64,000 bases of DNA, taken from Nitrospiraceae bacterium (GTDB lineage Bacteria; Nitrospirota; Nitrospiria; Nitrospirales; Nitrospiraceae). The notes under the pieces are model-generated. The model made no database searches. It saw only the letters and a list, made by a program, of their open reading frames with translations, and had not been told where the DNA came from. Both the position numbers and the translations under genes were made by a program. Location: positions 1-64,000 of the forward strand of contig CAKKRE010000021.1 in the NCBI GenBank assembly GCA_919902505.1. The letters are read 5' to 3'. This document shows positions 6,148-17,834 of this stretch, in pieces (positions within the stretch are counted from its first letter, which is position 1; each line of letters opens with the position of its first letter).

Positions 6148-7491
6148 TCACTCCCTTGGCGCCGGCGGTGCGACGATCAGCCCCTCCCTCAGCAGTACGC
6201 GCATCGCTTCGTGGGCGGAACGGATCTTCGATTCCGCCAGAATGTGCACCTGATCGCGTGTCCTGGCCACCCTCGCCAGTCCCTGCTCCTGCGCCCTAAT
6301 TGCCGTGGCCACCGCAAGCCGCATCGGCACGTGCCATTCGTCCATTGTCGGCAGAATGCTGTCCTCATGGATCCCGCGCTCTCTGGCGCACAGCGCCAGC
6401 TCGTGGGCCGCTGCGATCGCCATCTCATCGGTAATGGCCCGCGCCCGCACGTCGAGCACGCCCCGAAAAATTCCGGGGAACACGAGGGAGTTATTCACCT
6501 GATTGGGGAAATCGCTACGGCCTGTGGCTACGATTCGCGCGCCTGCCTCTTTCGCGTCCCAGGGCCAGATCTCCGGAACGGGATTGGCGCAGGCGAACAC
6601 GATGGCATCCCTGGCCATGTCCTTCACCCATTCCGGCTTGATAATTCCACCGGCTGAGAACGCCACACAGACATCCGCTCCCTGTAAGGCCTCGGCAATG
6701 CCGCCTCGCAAGCCGGCCGGATTGGTGTGGAGACACACGTTCCATTGCTCGCTGAACGCGGGGTCCTGCTCGTATTCCCGCCGATGCCTCCCCAAGATAC
6801 CTCCGGCGTCACAGGCCACGATGCGGGACGGGTCCGCGCCGCTGGCCGTGATAAAGCGATAGGTCGGGACGTTCGCCGCCCCCATGCCGATCATGGCGAT
6901 CCGAACCTGCCCCATTTCTTTTCCGACGACCTTCAACGCGTTGATCACACCGGCCAACGCCACCGTACCGCTCCCCTGTTGGTCATCGTGCCAGACGGGA
7001 ATCGAGCTGTCGGCTCGCAGTTCACGCAGAATCCTGAAACACTTGGGCATCGCGATATCTTCAAGATTGATCGCGCCGAACGAGGGCGTCAACAGTCGAA
7101 CCGTCCGGATCAGTTCGTCCGGATCCTTCGTATCGAGACACATCGGAACCGCGTCCACCCCGCCGAGATATTTAAAGAGCAGCGCCTTCCCTTCCATCAC
7201 CGGAAGCCCCGCTTCCGGTCCGATGTCGCCCAGACCCAGCACTCTGGTGCCGTCCGACACGATGGCGATCATGTTCGCTTTGTTCGTATATTCATAGACC
7301 AGTTCGCGTTCGGCCTGGATCGCTTTGCAGGGAGCCGCCACCCCGGGGGTGTACCACACCGAAAAATCATCCAGATTCCGGATCGCGCACTTCGGCAAGG
7401 TCTGCATCTTTCCCTTGTAATAGGCATGCAGACGCAAGGCCTCTTCCGCCGGCTTCATCGCCTTTGCCAACAGCTCTGCGTTGTCCATCAT
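6148..7491 (-). CDS. NAD(P)-dependent malic enzyme
   Basis: This 447-residue enzyme oxidatively decarboxylates malate to pyruvate in the cytosol, or works in reverse. The malic N-terminal domain carries the VWYTPGVAAPCKAI motif and the catalytic YEYTNKANMIAIVSDGTRVLGLGD segment. An acidic NLEDIAMPKCF stretch (metal binding) and a Rossmann domain with GMGAANVP follow. It lacks the C-terminal phosphotransacetylase domain of MaeB proteins. A TTG at 7518 gives a longer frame, but its extra codons encode the ribosome-binding site itself, so ATG 7491 (or 7488) is preferred. It follows polX by 33 bases and is probably co-transcribed. It links pyruvate to the four-carbon acids. Confidence 0.9.
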   Translation of the reverse strand: MMDNAELLAKAMKPAEEALRLHAYYKGKMQTLPKCAIRNLDDFSVWYTPGVAAPCKAIQAERELVYEYTNKANMIAIVSDGTRVLGLGDIGPEAGLPVMEGKALLFKYLGGVDAVPMCLDTKDPDELIRTVRLLTPSFGAINLEDIAMPKCFRILRELRADSSIPVWHDDQQGSGTVALAGVINALKVVGKEMGQVRIAMIGMGAANVPTYRFITASGADPSRIVACDAGGILGRHRREYEQDPAFSEQWNVCLHTNPAGLRGGIAEALQGADVCVAFSAGGIIKPEWVKDMARDAIVFACANPVPEIWPWDAKEAGARIVATGRSDFPNQVNNSLVFPGIFRGVLDVRARAITDEMAIAAAHELALCARERGIHEDSILPTMDEWHVPMRLAVATAIRAQEQGLARVARTRDQVHILAESKIRSAHEAMRVLLREGLIVAPPAPRE

Positions 7492-7524
7492 CGCCCCCTC
7501 TCCCTCCTCGGCGCTCAATCCTCT

Positions 7525-9252
7525 TCAGGCCTGCATCGTCCGTTTCAGAAGTGTGCGTACCTCCTGCAACGGCCTGCTGTTGACCACATCGGCCTTTTCG
7601 AGCCACCCTCGTCTGGCCTGTCCGATCCCGAATCGTATGTTTTCAAGGTCCAGGGTGCTGTGCGCATCCGTATTGATCGCCAGCAGGACGCCCTCTTCCT
7701 TTGCCATCTGACAGTAGGTGTCCGTCAAATCCAGTCGCTCAGGGTGGGCGTTGACCTCGAGAAAACAACCGCGCTCCCTGGCTTTCCGTATCACGCGAAG
7801 CATGTCCACATCATAGGGCTCACGCTGATCGATCAGGCGTCCACTCGGGTGGGCAAGGATGGAGAAATGCGGATGGTCCATCGCGTTTAGAATGCGCTCG
7901 GTTTGTTGTGCCTTGGAGAGGCGGAAGTAGCTGTGGACCGCGCCGATCACGAGATCCAGTCGGCCGAGCACGTCGTCCGGCAGGTCCAGATTCCCATCCT
8001 CAAGAATGTCGACTTCGATACCCTTCAGCAGCCTGATCCCCGACAAGGTGGCATTGAGCTGGTCGATTTCATCCATCTGCATCAGCAGCCGTTGGGGGTC
8101 GAGGCCCTTGGCCATCGTCAAACGGCGGGAATGGTCGGTGATGGCGAGATATTTCAATCCACGATGTCGGGCGGCCTCCGCCATTTCTTTCAGACTGTGG
8201 CGGCCATCGGTGGCTTTTGTATGGGCGTGCAGATCGCCCAGCAGGTCTCGCTGCTCCACGAGATGTGGAAGGCGTCCTGCTTTCGCCGCTTCGAACTCTC
8301 CGCGATTCTCTCTCAGTTCCGGCGGAATCCAGGGGAGGCCGACCGCGGCATAGACCGATTCTTCCGTCTCGCCGGCCACACGTAATTCGCCGCGAAAGAC
8401 GCCGTATTCGCTGATCTTGAGCCCGCGTTGCTGCGCCAATTGCCGAAGCACGACACTATGGTCCTTGCTGCCGGTAAAATACTGCAGCGCTGCGCCATAA
8501 CAGTCATCGGGGACGACTCTCAGATCGACTTGCAGTTGGCTTTTAAGCCGAACACTCGCCTTGGTCTCGCCCTGCGCAAGGACTTCCTCCACTTCGGGGT
8601 ACGCCACAAACCGCTCCATCACGGACCCGCTCTGGCGAGCCGTGACCAGAATATCCAGATCGCCGATGGTTTCTCTGCCACGACGATAACTCCCGGCCGC
8701 CATGACTCTGCTCGCTCCGGGCGATTGCCGCAGGTACGCCACCAGCGCCTCTGCATACTGAGCCGCGACGGCAAGCTTGAACCGCCGATCTTTACGCACC
8801 CGCACCGTCAATGCGTCGAGTATGTGCTGCTCGGTTTTCTCGCCGAAGCCGGGAAGCGCCCTTACTCGCCCTTCCTGCGCCGCCTTCTGCAACTCCGGAA
8901 CGCTGCGGATGTGCAACTCGCGAGAGAGCGCCTTCACTCGCTTGGGACCGAGACCGGGGATCTGCAGCAATTCCGTCACGGTGGCTGGAATCTTCTTGTG
9001 ATACTCCTCCAAGACAGCCGCGGTGCCTGTCTCGACAATTTCTTTGATCTTCCCCGCCAGGTCTTTCCCGATACCGGGAAGGCTGGTCAGGTCTTCGCCC
9101 TGCTCCACCATGTCCGCCACCTCACGGGACAGATCGCGGAGCGTCCTGGCAGCAAAGCGGTAGGCCCGTACCCGAAATGGATTGGCGCCTTCGATTTCAA
9201 GCAAGTCGGCAATTTCCTCGAAAACCGCCGCGACGTCGGCGTTGTGCACCAT
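7525..9252 (-). CDS. polX: DNA polymerase/3'-5' exonuclease PolX
   Basis: This 575-residue protein has the standard bacterial PolX layout. Helix-hairpin-helix motifs (LPGIGKDLAGKI, IPGLGPKRVKAL) lie in the first 130 residues. The polymerase X palm has AGSYRRGRETIGDLDILV with metal-binding D-x-D near residue 195. A C-terminal PHP domain from about 335 begins DLHAHTKATDGRHS, with the H-x-H metal motif and AHPSGR. Family members fill short gaps in base-excision repair and have 3'-5' exonuclease and AP-endonuclease activity. ATG 9252 follows GAGGGGAG. All catalytic segments are intact. Confidence 0.93.
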   Translation of the reverse strand: MVHNADVAAVFEEIADLLEIEGANPFRVRAYRFAARTLRDLSREVADMVEQGEDLTSLPGIGKDLAGKIKEIVETGTAAVLEEYHKKIPATVTELLQIPGLGPKRVKALSRELHIRSVPELQKAAQEGRVRALPGFGEKTEQHILDALTVRVRKDRRFKLAVAAQYAEALVAYLRQSPGASRVMAAGSYRRGRETIGDLDILVTARQSGSVMERFVAYPEVEEVLAQGETKASVRLKSQLQVDLRVVPDDCYGAALQYFTGSKDHSVVLRQLAQQRGLKISEYGVFRGELRVAGETEESVYAAVGLPWIPPELRENRGEFEAAKAGRLPHLVEQRDLLGDLHAHTKATDGRHSLKEMAEAARHRGLKYLAITDHSRRLTMAKGLDPQRLLMQMDEIDQLNATLSGIRLLKGIEVDILEDGNLDLPDDVLGRLDLVIGAVHSYFRLSKAQQTERILNAMDHPHFSILAHPSGRLIDQREPYDVDMLRVIRKARERGCFLEVNAHPERLDLTDTYCQMAKEEGVLLAINTDAHSTLDLENIRFGIGQARRGWLEKADVVNSRPLQEVRTLLKRTMQA

Positions 9253-9665
9253 CAGAATCTCCCCTCAGCCCCTGCAAGATCTCACGTCCCCATGGAACCT
9301 GATCGTCTGTATTAAGCAATGAGCGGGCCCGAGCACCGCCGACGCGGATCCTGAGCGCCACAAATGATCGAGACCCAATGATCGCGAGTCTCTCATCAGG
9401 ACCGTTGCGTTCTTCCCCAATCGCCGGAGCAGGGCTGTCGCAGAACGCCTCCATGAGGCTGTCCCTTCTGAGCAACAGGAGCCTACCAGGATGCCGGGAA
9501 AGCCCCTCAACGGTGAGCACGCAGGCTCTTGAGATCCGTGAAGCGTCTCTCGCAGGTTTCAACCGAGAGACGAGCGAAGAGATACGAACGACGAATTCGT
9601 GGCACTGGGATTGCTGATCAGGGGAGTTGGACTCAGAGGCGCTGCACCAACGGAGGCAGAACACG
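9253..9665. other. divergent intergenic region
   Basis: This 413-base gap separates the minus-strand polX from the plus-strand protease gene, so it must hold both promoters. I see no convincing -35/-10 pair. Short degenerate words such as GAGAGACGAGCG and ACGAACGACGA near 9568-9595 resemble repeats in other gaps of this window. Confidence 0.4.
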
Positions 9666-10556
9666 ATGGCTGGATGGATCGATCGCTGGCGAGCTGCGAC
9701 GGTGGCCATTGGATCTATTCAGGATGCCGACGTACGATCCCGCACCGGCCGGGTCTCAACCAGAAAATTCTTTGCCGTGGTCGGCACCGGTGTGCTCTTC
9801 TCGTTGTACGGACCCCGCAGACAGGACTGCTGGTTGGTCACCGCCAGGCATGTGTTTCTCGACCCGACTGAAAACTGGAAACCCTCCACGCTGAGTATCG
9901 TATTCCCGCACATTCATCGCCGGGGCATGAAACAGGGCCTGGAGATTCCGATTCAACTCACCAAGGCCGGACGGCGCTGCTGGTACCCCCATCCGGACAA
10001 AGCCGTGGATCTCGCCTGTCTTCCGCTGCCCTTGACCATGCGACAGCCGAAACCGGGCGGCCCCTCCTCCATAGCCTGGATGGACATTGCCACGACGGCG
10101 GACCTCTATGAGGGCGTCCCCATCATGGTGCTCGGCTATCCGGCGGCGTTCGATATTCCCGATTCACCGCGCGCCATTGTCCGGCAGGGCATCGTCTCCT
10201 GGGTCTCGCCGGCCCGCCCGGGCTCAGAGGTCTTTCTCATCGATAGCCATGTGTTTCCCGGCAACAGCGGGGGACCGGTCTTCCGGCTTCCCACCGCCAT
10301 GGATCGGGAAGGGCATCTCACTGCGGGAGGGGCGGTCACCCTGCTGGGCATCGTGACCCAAGCCAGGATTCAGAGCTTGCCCCTGCTGGCCGGAGGCAAA
10401 CAGGTCGACTTGTATGTCCAAGGCAAAAAAACCTCCGAGCCCCTGCTCACGCCCAGTTTTCTCGGCCTCGGGCTGGTTGAACCGGCCTATCGCATCAAAC
10501 AACTCCTGGTCTCCGCGACTCGCCGCCATCACCGGCGGAAGCGGCAGGCCTCATAA
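9666..10556 (+). CDS. trypsin-like serine protease
   Basis: This 296-residue protein has the trypsin-2 catalytic triad: His in LVTARHVF (about 60), Asp in KAVDLACLPL (about 113) and Ser in FPGNSGGPVF (about 201). The GNSGGP motif is canonical. There is no clear signal peptide or PDZ domain, so it may be cytosolic or act on an internal target. The frame continues upstream to a TTG at 9627, but ATG 9666 has GGAGG nine bases before it. No neighbour indicates a substrate. Proteins of this plain type are often annotated only as trypsin-like peptidase. Confidence 0.85.
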   Translation: MAGWIDRWRAATVAIGSIQDADVRSRTGRVSTRKFFAVVGTGVLFSLYGPRRQDCWLVTARHVFLDPTENWKPSTLSIVFPHIHRRGMKQGLEIPIQLTKAGRRCWYPHPDKAVDLACLPLPLTMRQPKPGGPSSIAWMDIATTADLYEGVPIMVLGYPAAFDIPDSPRAIVRQGIVSWVSPARPGSEVFLIDSHVFPGNSGGPVFRLPTAMDREGHLTAGGAVTLLGIVTQARIQSLPLLAGGKQVDLYVQGKKTSEPLLTPSFLGLGLVEPAYRIKQLLVSATRRHHRRKRQAS

Positions 10557-10569
10557 CCGTACGGAACGA

Positions 10570-10788
10570 CTAGTTCATCCCGGCTTTTTCTCCCTTGGCC
10601 AAAAGCTGCCGTGCCCCTTCCGGCGTGCGCATCTTCCGGCGATGTTCGAGGATGAGCGGATCGATGTGTTCCCCGCACATTACGCAACGCAAACCGACCT
10701 GATTCACCTCACGAATCTCCTCCCGAACCATCAAGCCTCCGCAGCGATGGCATCGATCCTGAGCAATATGTGTTGGGTGCGTCACCAC
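10570..10788 (-). CDS. small zinc-ribbon protein
   Basis: This 72-residue protein has two CxxC knuckles, CHRCGG near residue 14 and CVMCGEH near 36, spaced as in a zinc ribbon, followed by a basic helical tail. Such domains bind RNA, DNA or protein; no specific role is visible. A GTG start at 10788 is chosen because AAGGAGAG lies just upstream; the 100-residue reading from 10872 would overlap the neighbouring gene. It is convergent with the protease gene and lies downstream of the GTPase gene on the same strand. Confidence 0.65.
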   Translation of the reverse strand: MVTHPTHIAQDRCHRCGGLMVREEIREVNQVGLRCVMCGEHIDPLILEHRRKMRTPEGARQLLAKGEKAGMN

Positions 10789-10868
10789 ATATCTCTCCTT
10801 CTCGTTTTTTCGTTGAAGCGACCTTTTGTCTCCTGCTGTGTATTGGAGTGTGGCGCCGCGAAAAGGAT

Positions 10869-12215
10869 TCATGATTGTTTCGCCCTGTCGATGACGCCTT
10901 GCATCACGTCCGTCAACGTCGGGCGCCCCCGGTCCTCCACATCATAACTCACCCGCACCGTCGGCTTCGTGATCCGAATGAGTCGCCGTAAATCCATCGG
11001 TGTGGCGATGACCACGAGGTCGCACTCCACCCGCTCGATCGTCTCCTCCAGTTCGTGGACCTGCTCAGGCCCATATCCCACCGCGGGAAGGAGCGGCCCC
11101 AAATGCGGATACTGTCGGAAGGTGCGATTGAGACTCCCCACCGCATAGGGCCTCGGATCCACCAGGCAACCGGCCTCATACCGCCGGGCCACCAGACCAC
11201 CGGCGCCGAAGGCCATACCGCCGTGCGTCAGTGTGGGGCCGTCTTCGACGACGAGCACGCGCCTGCCGGTAATCCTGTCCGGATGATCGACTTTGGGCGG
11301 CATGGCGGTCTCCACGAGCGCCGCCCGGGGATTCACGGTTTCAATGGATCGACGTGCCGCATCCACCTGTTCGGGCGTCGCAGTATCCAGTTTGGTCAGC
11401 ACCACCACATCCGCTCGCATGAGATTGACTTCCCCAGGGAAATACGGCGGCTCCCCGGCTCGATGCGGATCGACAAGTACGAGTTCGAGGTCCGGCACAA
11501 AAAACGACCAGTCGTTGTTGCCCCCGTCCCACACAATGACATCGGCCTGGTTTTCGACCTCCCGGAGAATCCGCTCGTAGTCCACTCCCGCATAGACCGT
11601 CCCACCCTGCGCGAGATGGGGTTCGAACTCTTCCCGCTCTTCGATGGTGCAGGACGCCGCGTCCAAGTCCTCCAGAGCAGCAAACCGCTGTACCGCCTGT
11701 CGCTCAAGATTGCCGTAGGGCATCGGATGTCGCACCGTGGCAACCTGCAGCCCTTCATGTTTCAGAATCGAGACGACCCGGCGGGCCACAGGACTCTTGC
11801 CCGCTCCCGTACGCGTCGCGCAGATCGACACCACCGGCTTCTTGGCCGGAAGCATCGTGGACTGCGGGCCCGCCAGCCAGAAGTCCGCTCCTGCCGCCAT
11901 CACGCGGGAGGCTTGGTGCATGAGCGCGTCATGGGAGACATCACTGTACGAAAAGACGACCCGCTCAACATGCTGGGTCCTGATCAAGCGATCGAGATCC
12001 TGTTCCGCATGGATCGGGATACCGGAAGGATACAAGGCGCCGGCCAACGCCGGGGGATAGACCCGGTCGTCAATGTTTGGAATCTGCGCGGCGGTGAACC
12101 CCACGACGCAATAGTCAGGATTGCCGCGAAACAGCACGTTGAAGTTATGGAAATCCCGCCCGGCGGCTCCCATGATCAACACCCTGATCTCGTGTGGCTT
12201 GGCGCAATTATCCAC
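10869..12215 (-). CDS. cyclic 2,3-diphosphoglycerate synthetase-like GTPase (COG2403)
   Basis: This protein of about 448 residues resembles the COG2403 predicted-GTPase family. That family includes archaeal cyclic 2,3-diphosphoglycerate synthetase and is found in many bacteria without proven function. The N-terminal part begins RVLIMGAAGRDFHNFN, a Rossmann-like start. A P-loop (CATRTGAGKSPVARR) lies near residue 135, and VIVWDGGNND and VVLTKLD supply later nucleotide-binding motifs. The start is uncertain: GTG 12215 follows AGGAGGG, GTG 12290 extends the frame, and the conserved part begins by 12190. It is divergent from the acetyl-CoA synthetase gene. Assignment to the family is firm; the reaction is not. 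Confidence 0.7.
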   Translation of the reverse strand: MDNCAKPHEIRVLIMGAAGRDFHNFNVLFRGNPDYCVVGFTAAQIPNIDDRVYPPALAGALYPSGIPIHAEQDLDRLIRTQHVERVVFSYSDVSHDALMHQASRVMAAGADFWLAGPQSTMLPAKKPVVSICATRTGAGKSPVARRVVSILKHEGLQVATVRHPMPYGNLERQAVQRFAALEDLDAASCTIEEREEFEPHLAQGGTVYAGVDYERILREVENQADVIVWDGGNNDWSFFVPDLELVLVDPHRAGEPPYFPGEVNLMRADVVVLTKLDTATPEQVDAARRSIETVNPRAALVETAMPPKVDHPDRITGRRVLVVEDGPTLTHGGMAFGAGGLVARRYEAGCLVDPRPYAVGSLNRTFRQYPHLGPLLPAVGYGPEQVHELEETIERVECDLVVIATPMDLRRLIRITKPTVRVSYDVEDRGRPTLTDVMQGVIDRAKQS

Positions 12216-12364
12216 GACCCTCCTCTTACCACTGGTGAAAAATGCTACAGGTGGACCATCGGCTGTCCCCGCCTGCGGCTCACTAACCACCGTGATTTCC
12301 CTCGCTTTCCGCTCCGGCCTTCACGGGCGTCGATGGTCTATGCCTTGCAGAACGCATGCTAGGA

Positions 12365-12415
12365 GTCTGTCCGAGTCATGCCATTCTGCTGCGGCGAAGG
12401 ATGACTCGGACAGAC
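12365..12415. repeat. 15-bp-arm hairpin before the acetyl-CoA synthetase gene
   Basis: GTCTGTCCGAGTCAT (12365-12379) and its exact complement (12401-12415) are separated by 21 bases. It lies between divergent genes and directly upstream of the acs ribosome-binding site. There is no T-run on either side, so a simple terminator is unlikely. It may be a regulator-binding site, an RNA structure in the acs leader, or a repeat remnant. Confidence 0.6.
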
Positions 12416-12437
12416 ACGTAGGAGTGTGAACCGCACA

Positions 12438-14198
<1,761 letters not shown>

Positions 14199-14204
14199 GC
14201 TTTC

Positions 14205-14285
14205 AGCGGTCAGCCTTCAGCAGTCAGCTTCGGAGAGAAAAAGTTCGCTTTGAGCTGAAAACTGATGGCTGACAGCTGAAACGTG
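14205..14285. repeat. degenerate CAGC/TCAGC intergenic repeats
   Basis: This gap is built from imperfect copies of words like TTTCAGCGGTCAGCCTTCAG and, inverted, CTGATGGCTGACAGCTGAAA, giving hairpin potential. Similar text occurs at 31335-31388 and 51465-51635. It appears non-coding. Confidence 0.5.
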
Positions 14286-14298
14286 CGATGGAGAAAAG

Positions 14299-15282
14299 AT
14301 GAGTGCCGTGAGAAACCGAGAGCATGGTCTTGAGCTGCTGCGGCACATGCTCCGTATTCGCCGCTTCGAGGAACGGGCCGCGGAACTGTATCAGCTCGGG
14401 AAGATCCACGGTTTTCTCCATCTGTACATCGGCGAAGAGGCGGTGGCGGCCGGCTCCATCCCGTCGTTCACGAACGAGGACGCCATCGTCGCCACCTATC
14501 GGGAGCACGGCCATGCGCTGGTCCGCGGCACATCGATGAATCAGCTGATGGCAGAGCTGTATGGCAAAGCCGCCGGTTGCGCGCGCGGCCGCGGAGGCTC
14601 GATGCATTTCTTCGATGCCTCCCGGCGGTTTTACGGAGGCCTGGCCATCGTGGCCGGTGGACTACCCGTGGCCGTCGGCCTGGCCCTCGCCGACAAGATG
14701 CACGGTCGCAAGCGTGTCACCGGCTGCTACTTCGGCGACGGCGCGGTGGCGGAGGGCGAGTTTCACGAATCCCTCAACCTGGCCGCCTTGTGGAAACTCC
14801 CGGTGCTGTTTCTCTGTGAAAATAACCTCTATGCGATGGGCACCGCCCTGGCCCGCCATCAATCGCAACCCGACATTGCCGCCAAGGCGAAGGCCTATGC
14901 GATGGGCGCCGACACAGTCGACGGTATGGACGTGCTGGCGGTTGAGACGGCGACCGGTCGCGCAGTCGAGCTGGTCCGAAACGGCAACGGCCCCTACTTC
15001 CTTGAATACCGGACCTATCGGTTTCGCGCCCATTCCATGTATGACGCCGAATTGTATCGAACCAAAGACGAAGTCAACGAATGGAAGCGGCGGGACCCGA
15101 TTGCGACCTTCGAACAGACTCTTCGCCAGGCCCGATTGCTGCGCGATGAGGATTTCCAACAGATAGAGGCTGCGATCGCGACTGAAATCGAGGAAGCCGT
15201 GGCCTTCGCCGAGGCGGCCCCCTGGGAGCCGATCGAGGATCTCAACAAGGATGTGTGCACGGACGTGAGACGTACGACGTGA
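14299..15282 (+). CDS. pdhA: pyruvate dehydrogenase E1 alpha subunit
   Basis: This 327-residue thiamine-diphosphate-dependent E1 alpha subunit decarboxylates pyruvate together with E1 beta. The ThDP motif [20 protein letters not shown]...CENN lies at about residues 150-180. GGSMHFFD (around 100) and [13 protein letters not shown] (around 245, the phosphorylation-loop region of the family) are also clear. The gene starts with ATG after GGAGAAAAG. It is the first gene of a forward operon with E1 beta, E2, an acyl carrier protein and a nucleotidyltransferase. A branched-chain or acetoin substrate cannot be excluded, but the acetyl-CoA synthetase next door favours acetyl-CoA formation. Confidence 0.9.
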   Translation: MSAVRNREHGLELLRHMLRIRRFEERAAELYQLGKIHGFLHLYIGEEAVAAGSIPSFTNEDAIVATYREHGHALVRGTSMNQLMAELYGKAAGCARGRGGSMHFFDASRRFYGGLAIVAGGLPVAVGLALADKMHGRKRVTGCYFGDGAVAEGEFHESLNLAALWKLPVLFLCENNLYAMGTALARHQSQPDIAAKAKAYAMGADTVDGMDVLAVETATGRAVELVRNGNGPYFLEYRTYRFRAHSMYDAELYRTKDEVNEWKRRDPIATFEQTLRQARLLRDEDFQQIEAAIATEIEEAVAFAEAAPWEPIEDLNKDVCTDVRRTT

Positions 15283-15337
15283 AACGTCAAGCGACTGTAC
15301 GTAGCTGGTTCGCGTCTCACCTTTCGCGGTGATACCT

Positions 15338-16312
15338 ATGACCAAGATCACCTACAGAGAAGCCGTTCGGGCGGGATTACGGGAAGCGCTCCAGCGCGAC
15401 CTTCGCGTCTTCCTCATGGGGGAGGATGTCGGGCAATACGGCGGCACGTACGCCTGCAGTAAAGGGTTGCTCGAGGAGTTCGGCCCGGAACGCATTCGTG
15501 ATACGCCGCTGTCGGAAAGCACCTTCGTCGGCGCCGGCATCGGCGCGGCCCTGGGCGGCATGCGTCCGATTGTGGAAGTGATGACCGTCAACTTCAGTCT
15601 GCTGGCACTCGATCAAATTCTGAACAACGCGGCGACTCTCCGGCACATGTCCGGCGGTCAGTTCAACGTCCCGCTGGTCGTCCGAATGGCCACCGGCGCC
15701 GGCCGCCAGGTGGCGGCGCAACATTCGCACAGCCTTGAAGGCTGGTATGCGCACATTCCCGGCATCACGGTCCTGACGCCTGCCACTGTGACGGATGCGC
15801 GGGGGATGTTGCTCGCCGCGCTCCAGGAGCCGGACCCGGTGTTTATCTTCGAACATGCGTATCTCTATTCTATGGAAGGCGAATTGGAGGAAAATCGGCC
15901 GGTAGTCGATATTTCCCGCGCGGCGGTGCGCCGCCCCGGAAAGGATGTGAGCCTCATCACGTTCGGAGGCAGTCTGTGGAAGGCGCTGGCCGCTGCCACA
16001 CAACTGGCTCAAGAGGGCATCGAGGCAGAGGTTCTGGATCTGCGCGTCCTACGCCCCCTCGATATCGGCACCATCCTCACCTCCGTTCGAAAGACTCACC
16101 GTGCGGTGGTCATCGACGAGGCCTGGCGCACGGGAAGTTTCGCCGCCGAAGTCGCCGCGCAGATCATGGAGGGTGCGTTTTACGATTTGGATGCCCCGGT
16201 CGCGCGGGTCTGCAGCGAAGAAGTCCCGATTCCCTATCCGAAACATCTGGAAGAGGCGGCGCTGCCGCAGCCGGACAAGATCGTGAAGGCGGTTCGCACG
16301 TTGCTGGGATAA
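15338..16312 (+). CDS. pdhB: pyruvate dehydrogenase E1 beta subunit
   Basis: This 324-residue E1 beta subunit pairs with the preceding alpha subunit. Diagnostic segments are [20 protein letters not shown] near residue 30, [20 protein letters not shown] near 65 and the C-terminal transketolase domain with [20 protein letters not shown] at 15329 is in frame, but the ATG at 15338 begins the conserved [10 protein letters not shown] text. The 55-base gap from pdhA contains degenerate ACGTGAAACGTC-type repeats, so the operon is continuous but padded. The length and motifs are normal for the family. Confidence 0.9.
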   Translation: MTKITYREAVRAGLREALQRDLRVFLMGEDVGQYGGTYACSKGLLEEFGPERIRDTPLSESTFVGAGIGAALGGMRPIVEVMTVNFSLLALDQILNNAATLRHMSGGQFNVPLVVRMATGAGRQVAAQHSHSLEGWYAHIPGITVLTPATVTDARGMLLAALQEPDPVFIFEHAYLYSMEGELEENRPVVDISRAAVRRPGKDVSLITFGGSLWKALAAATQLAQEGIEAEVLDLRVLRPLDIGTILTSVRKTHRAVVIDEAWRTGSFAAEVAAQIMEGAFYDLDAPVARVCSEEVPIPYPKHLEEAALPQPDKIVKAVRTLLG

Positions 16313-16355
16313 CCGATGGCGCGGCTGTTTCTCTGTCACTCATCGCCCGTTCCAT

Positions 16356-16397
16356 TTTACGTTTCACGTTTCACCTTTCGCGCTTCACGCTTCACGG
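16356..16397. repeat. ACGTTTCACG-type repeats inside the pdh operon
   Basis: Repeated words ACGTTTCACGTTTCAC and CGCTTCACGCTTCACGG fill the 95-base gap between pdhB and pdhC. Matching text is at 28955-28997, 43319-43384 and 62420-62510. It lies inside an apparent operon and is transcribed. Confidence 0.6.
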
Positions 16398-16407
16398 AGT
16401 CTCTCTC

Positions 16408-17580
16408 ATGGCTGAATTCCTGATGCCGACACTCGGCGCCGATATGACCGACGGCACCTTGGTGCAGTGGAAAAAGAAAGAAGGCGACCGCATCGCCAAG
16501 GGCGAGAGCATCGCGGAGGTCGATACGGAAAAGGCCGTCATCGACGTCGAATCCCATACCACAGGCATCATCGAGCGACTCATCACCAGACCGGGCGACA
16601 AGATCCCGGTCGGCACGGTCATGGCGATCATTCGCGAAGAGGGACGGCCGACGGCACGTGTCGCTTCTTCCCGGTCGGTCACCGCTCCACCGGCCCCCCC
16701 TCCGCCCGCCCAGCGAACGGAGAGCGGAGCCGCTGCGCCATCTCAGGCCGGTCGATTGCGCATGTCACCGGCGGCGAGGAAACTGGCCGCCGAGCGAGGC
16801 ATCGACGCAAGCACGTTGCAGGGAACCGGCCCAGAGGGAGCCATCACCCTGGAAGATATTGAGCGAGCCACCACGACACCGGCGGACATCGCCAAGCCGG
16901 TCGGTGCCGCCGACCGCCAGGCACGCATGCGGCAAACCATCGCCGCAGCCATGGCCCGATCCAAACGTGACATTCCCCACTATTACCTCAGCACCACCAT
17001 CGACATGGACCGGGCGATCACCTGGCTGAAAGACACGAACGAACGACGCCCGGTGACGGAGCGTCTCCTCTACAGTGTCCTGCTGATCAAAGCGGTCGCC
17101 CTTGCGCTCCGCCGGGTTCCCGAACTCAATGCGCTGTGGAAGGACGGCGAGGCCGGCCGGAGCGAACGGATTCATATCGGCACCGCCATTTCCCTCCGCC
17201 AGGGTGGACTGGTCGCGCCGGCGTTGCACGACGCCGACCGGCTGAGCCTCAGCGAATTGATGCAGAACTTTCAAGACCTGGTGAAGCGCGCCCGGGCCGG
17301 TTCGTTACGGAGCTCGGAACTGTCCGACCCGACGATTACCGTCACGAGTCTGGGGGAACAGGGAGTGGAAACTGTGTTCGGAGTCATTTATCCTCCCCAG
17401 GTCGCGCTGGTCGGATTCGGCAAGGTCGTGGAACGCCCCTGGGTCGCCGATGGCCTGGTTGTGCCGAGGCCGGTCCTCATGGCGTCGCTCTCCGCCGACC
17501 ACCGCGTCACGGACGGCCACCGTGGAGGATTGTTCCTGGCTGAGATCGATCGCCTGTTACAGGAGCCCCAATCGTTATGA
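16408..17580 (+). CDS. pdhC: dihydrolipoamide acetyltransferase E2
   Basis: This 390-residue E2 component carries the acyl group from E1 to CoA. One lipoyl domain occupies residues 1-80 (lipoyl lysine in [11 protein letters not shown]). An Ala/Pro linker follows, then a peripheral-subunit-binding domain ([14 protein letters not shown]...[11 protein letters not shown], about 118-155). The catalytic domain ends in [15 protein letters not shown], with the active-site His and Asp. ATG 16408 begins the lipoyl domain; the longer open frame upstream overlaps pdhB and is not used. The stop overlaps the acyl carrier protein start (ATGA). No E3 lipoamide dehydrogenase gene is in the window, so E3 must come from elsewhere. 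Confidence 0.9.
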   Translation: MAEFLMPTLGADMTDGTLVQWKKKEGDRIAKGESIAEVDTEKAVIDVESHTTGIIERLITRPGDKIPVGTVMAIIREEGRPTARVASSRSVTAPPAPPPPAQRTESGAAAPSQAGRLRMSPAARKLAAERGIDASTLQGTGPEGAITLEDIERATTTPADIAKPVGAADRQARMRQTIAAAMARSKRDIPHYYLSTTIDMDRAITWLKDTNERRPVTERLLYSVLLIKAVALALRRVPELNALWKDGEAGRSERIHIGTAISLRQGGLVAPALHDADRLSLSELMQNFQDLVKRARAGSLRSSELSDPTITVTSLGEQGVETVFGVIYPPQVALVGFGKVVERPWVADGLVVPRPVLMASLSADHRVTDGHRGGLFLAEIDRLLQEPQSL

Positions 17581-17834
17581 GCACGCCACCGTCGGAAGGC
17601 GAAACGCGCAGCCAGGTCCTTCGTCTTCTCGGTGAGATCGCACCGGAAGCGGACACAACCTCCCTACGCCCGGATGTCAGCTTCCGCGATCAGCTCGACC
17701 TCGATTCGATGGACTTCCTTAACTTCGTGGTGGCGCTTCACAAGGAGTTCCATATTGAGATTCCCGAAGCCGACTACCCCAAGTACATGACCTTGAACGG
17801 CTGTCTTATCCAACTCTCCGCCGCACGCTCATGA
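17577..17834 (+). CDS. acyl carrier protein
   Basis: This 85-residue acidic four-helix protein has the phosphopantetheine attachment motif [12 protein letters not shown], with the serine near residue 43. Its start overlaps the E2 stop (ATGA) and its stop overlaps the next start (ATGA), so it is tightly coupled to the dehydrogenase operon. It differs from a fatty-acid AcpP in its surrounding sequence and in context, and is likely a specialised carrier. Whether the acetyl group passes from E2 to this carrier is not shown. The placement itself is well supported. Confidence 0.85.
   Translation: MSTPPSEGETRSQVLRLLGEIAPEADTTSLRPDVSFRDQLDLDSMDFLNFVVALHKEFHIEIPEADYPKYMTLNGCLIQLSAARS

Noticed and set aside
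6148..7491. MaeB-type fusion with phosphotransacetylase
   Set aside because: The protein ends after the malic enzyme domain at 447 residues; no phosphotransacetylase domain follows.
9197..9709. 170-codon minus-strand frame across the polX upstream gap
   Set aside because: Overlaps the true starts of polX and the protease gene, has an atypical composition and no recognisable domain.
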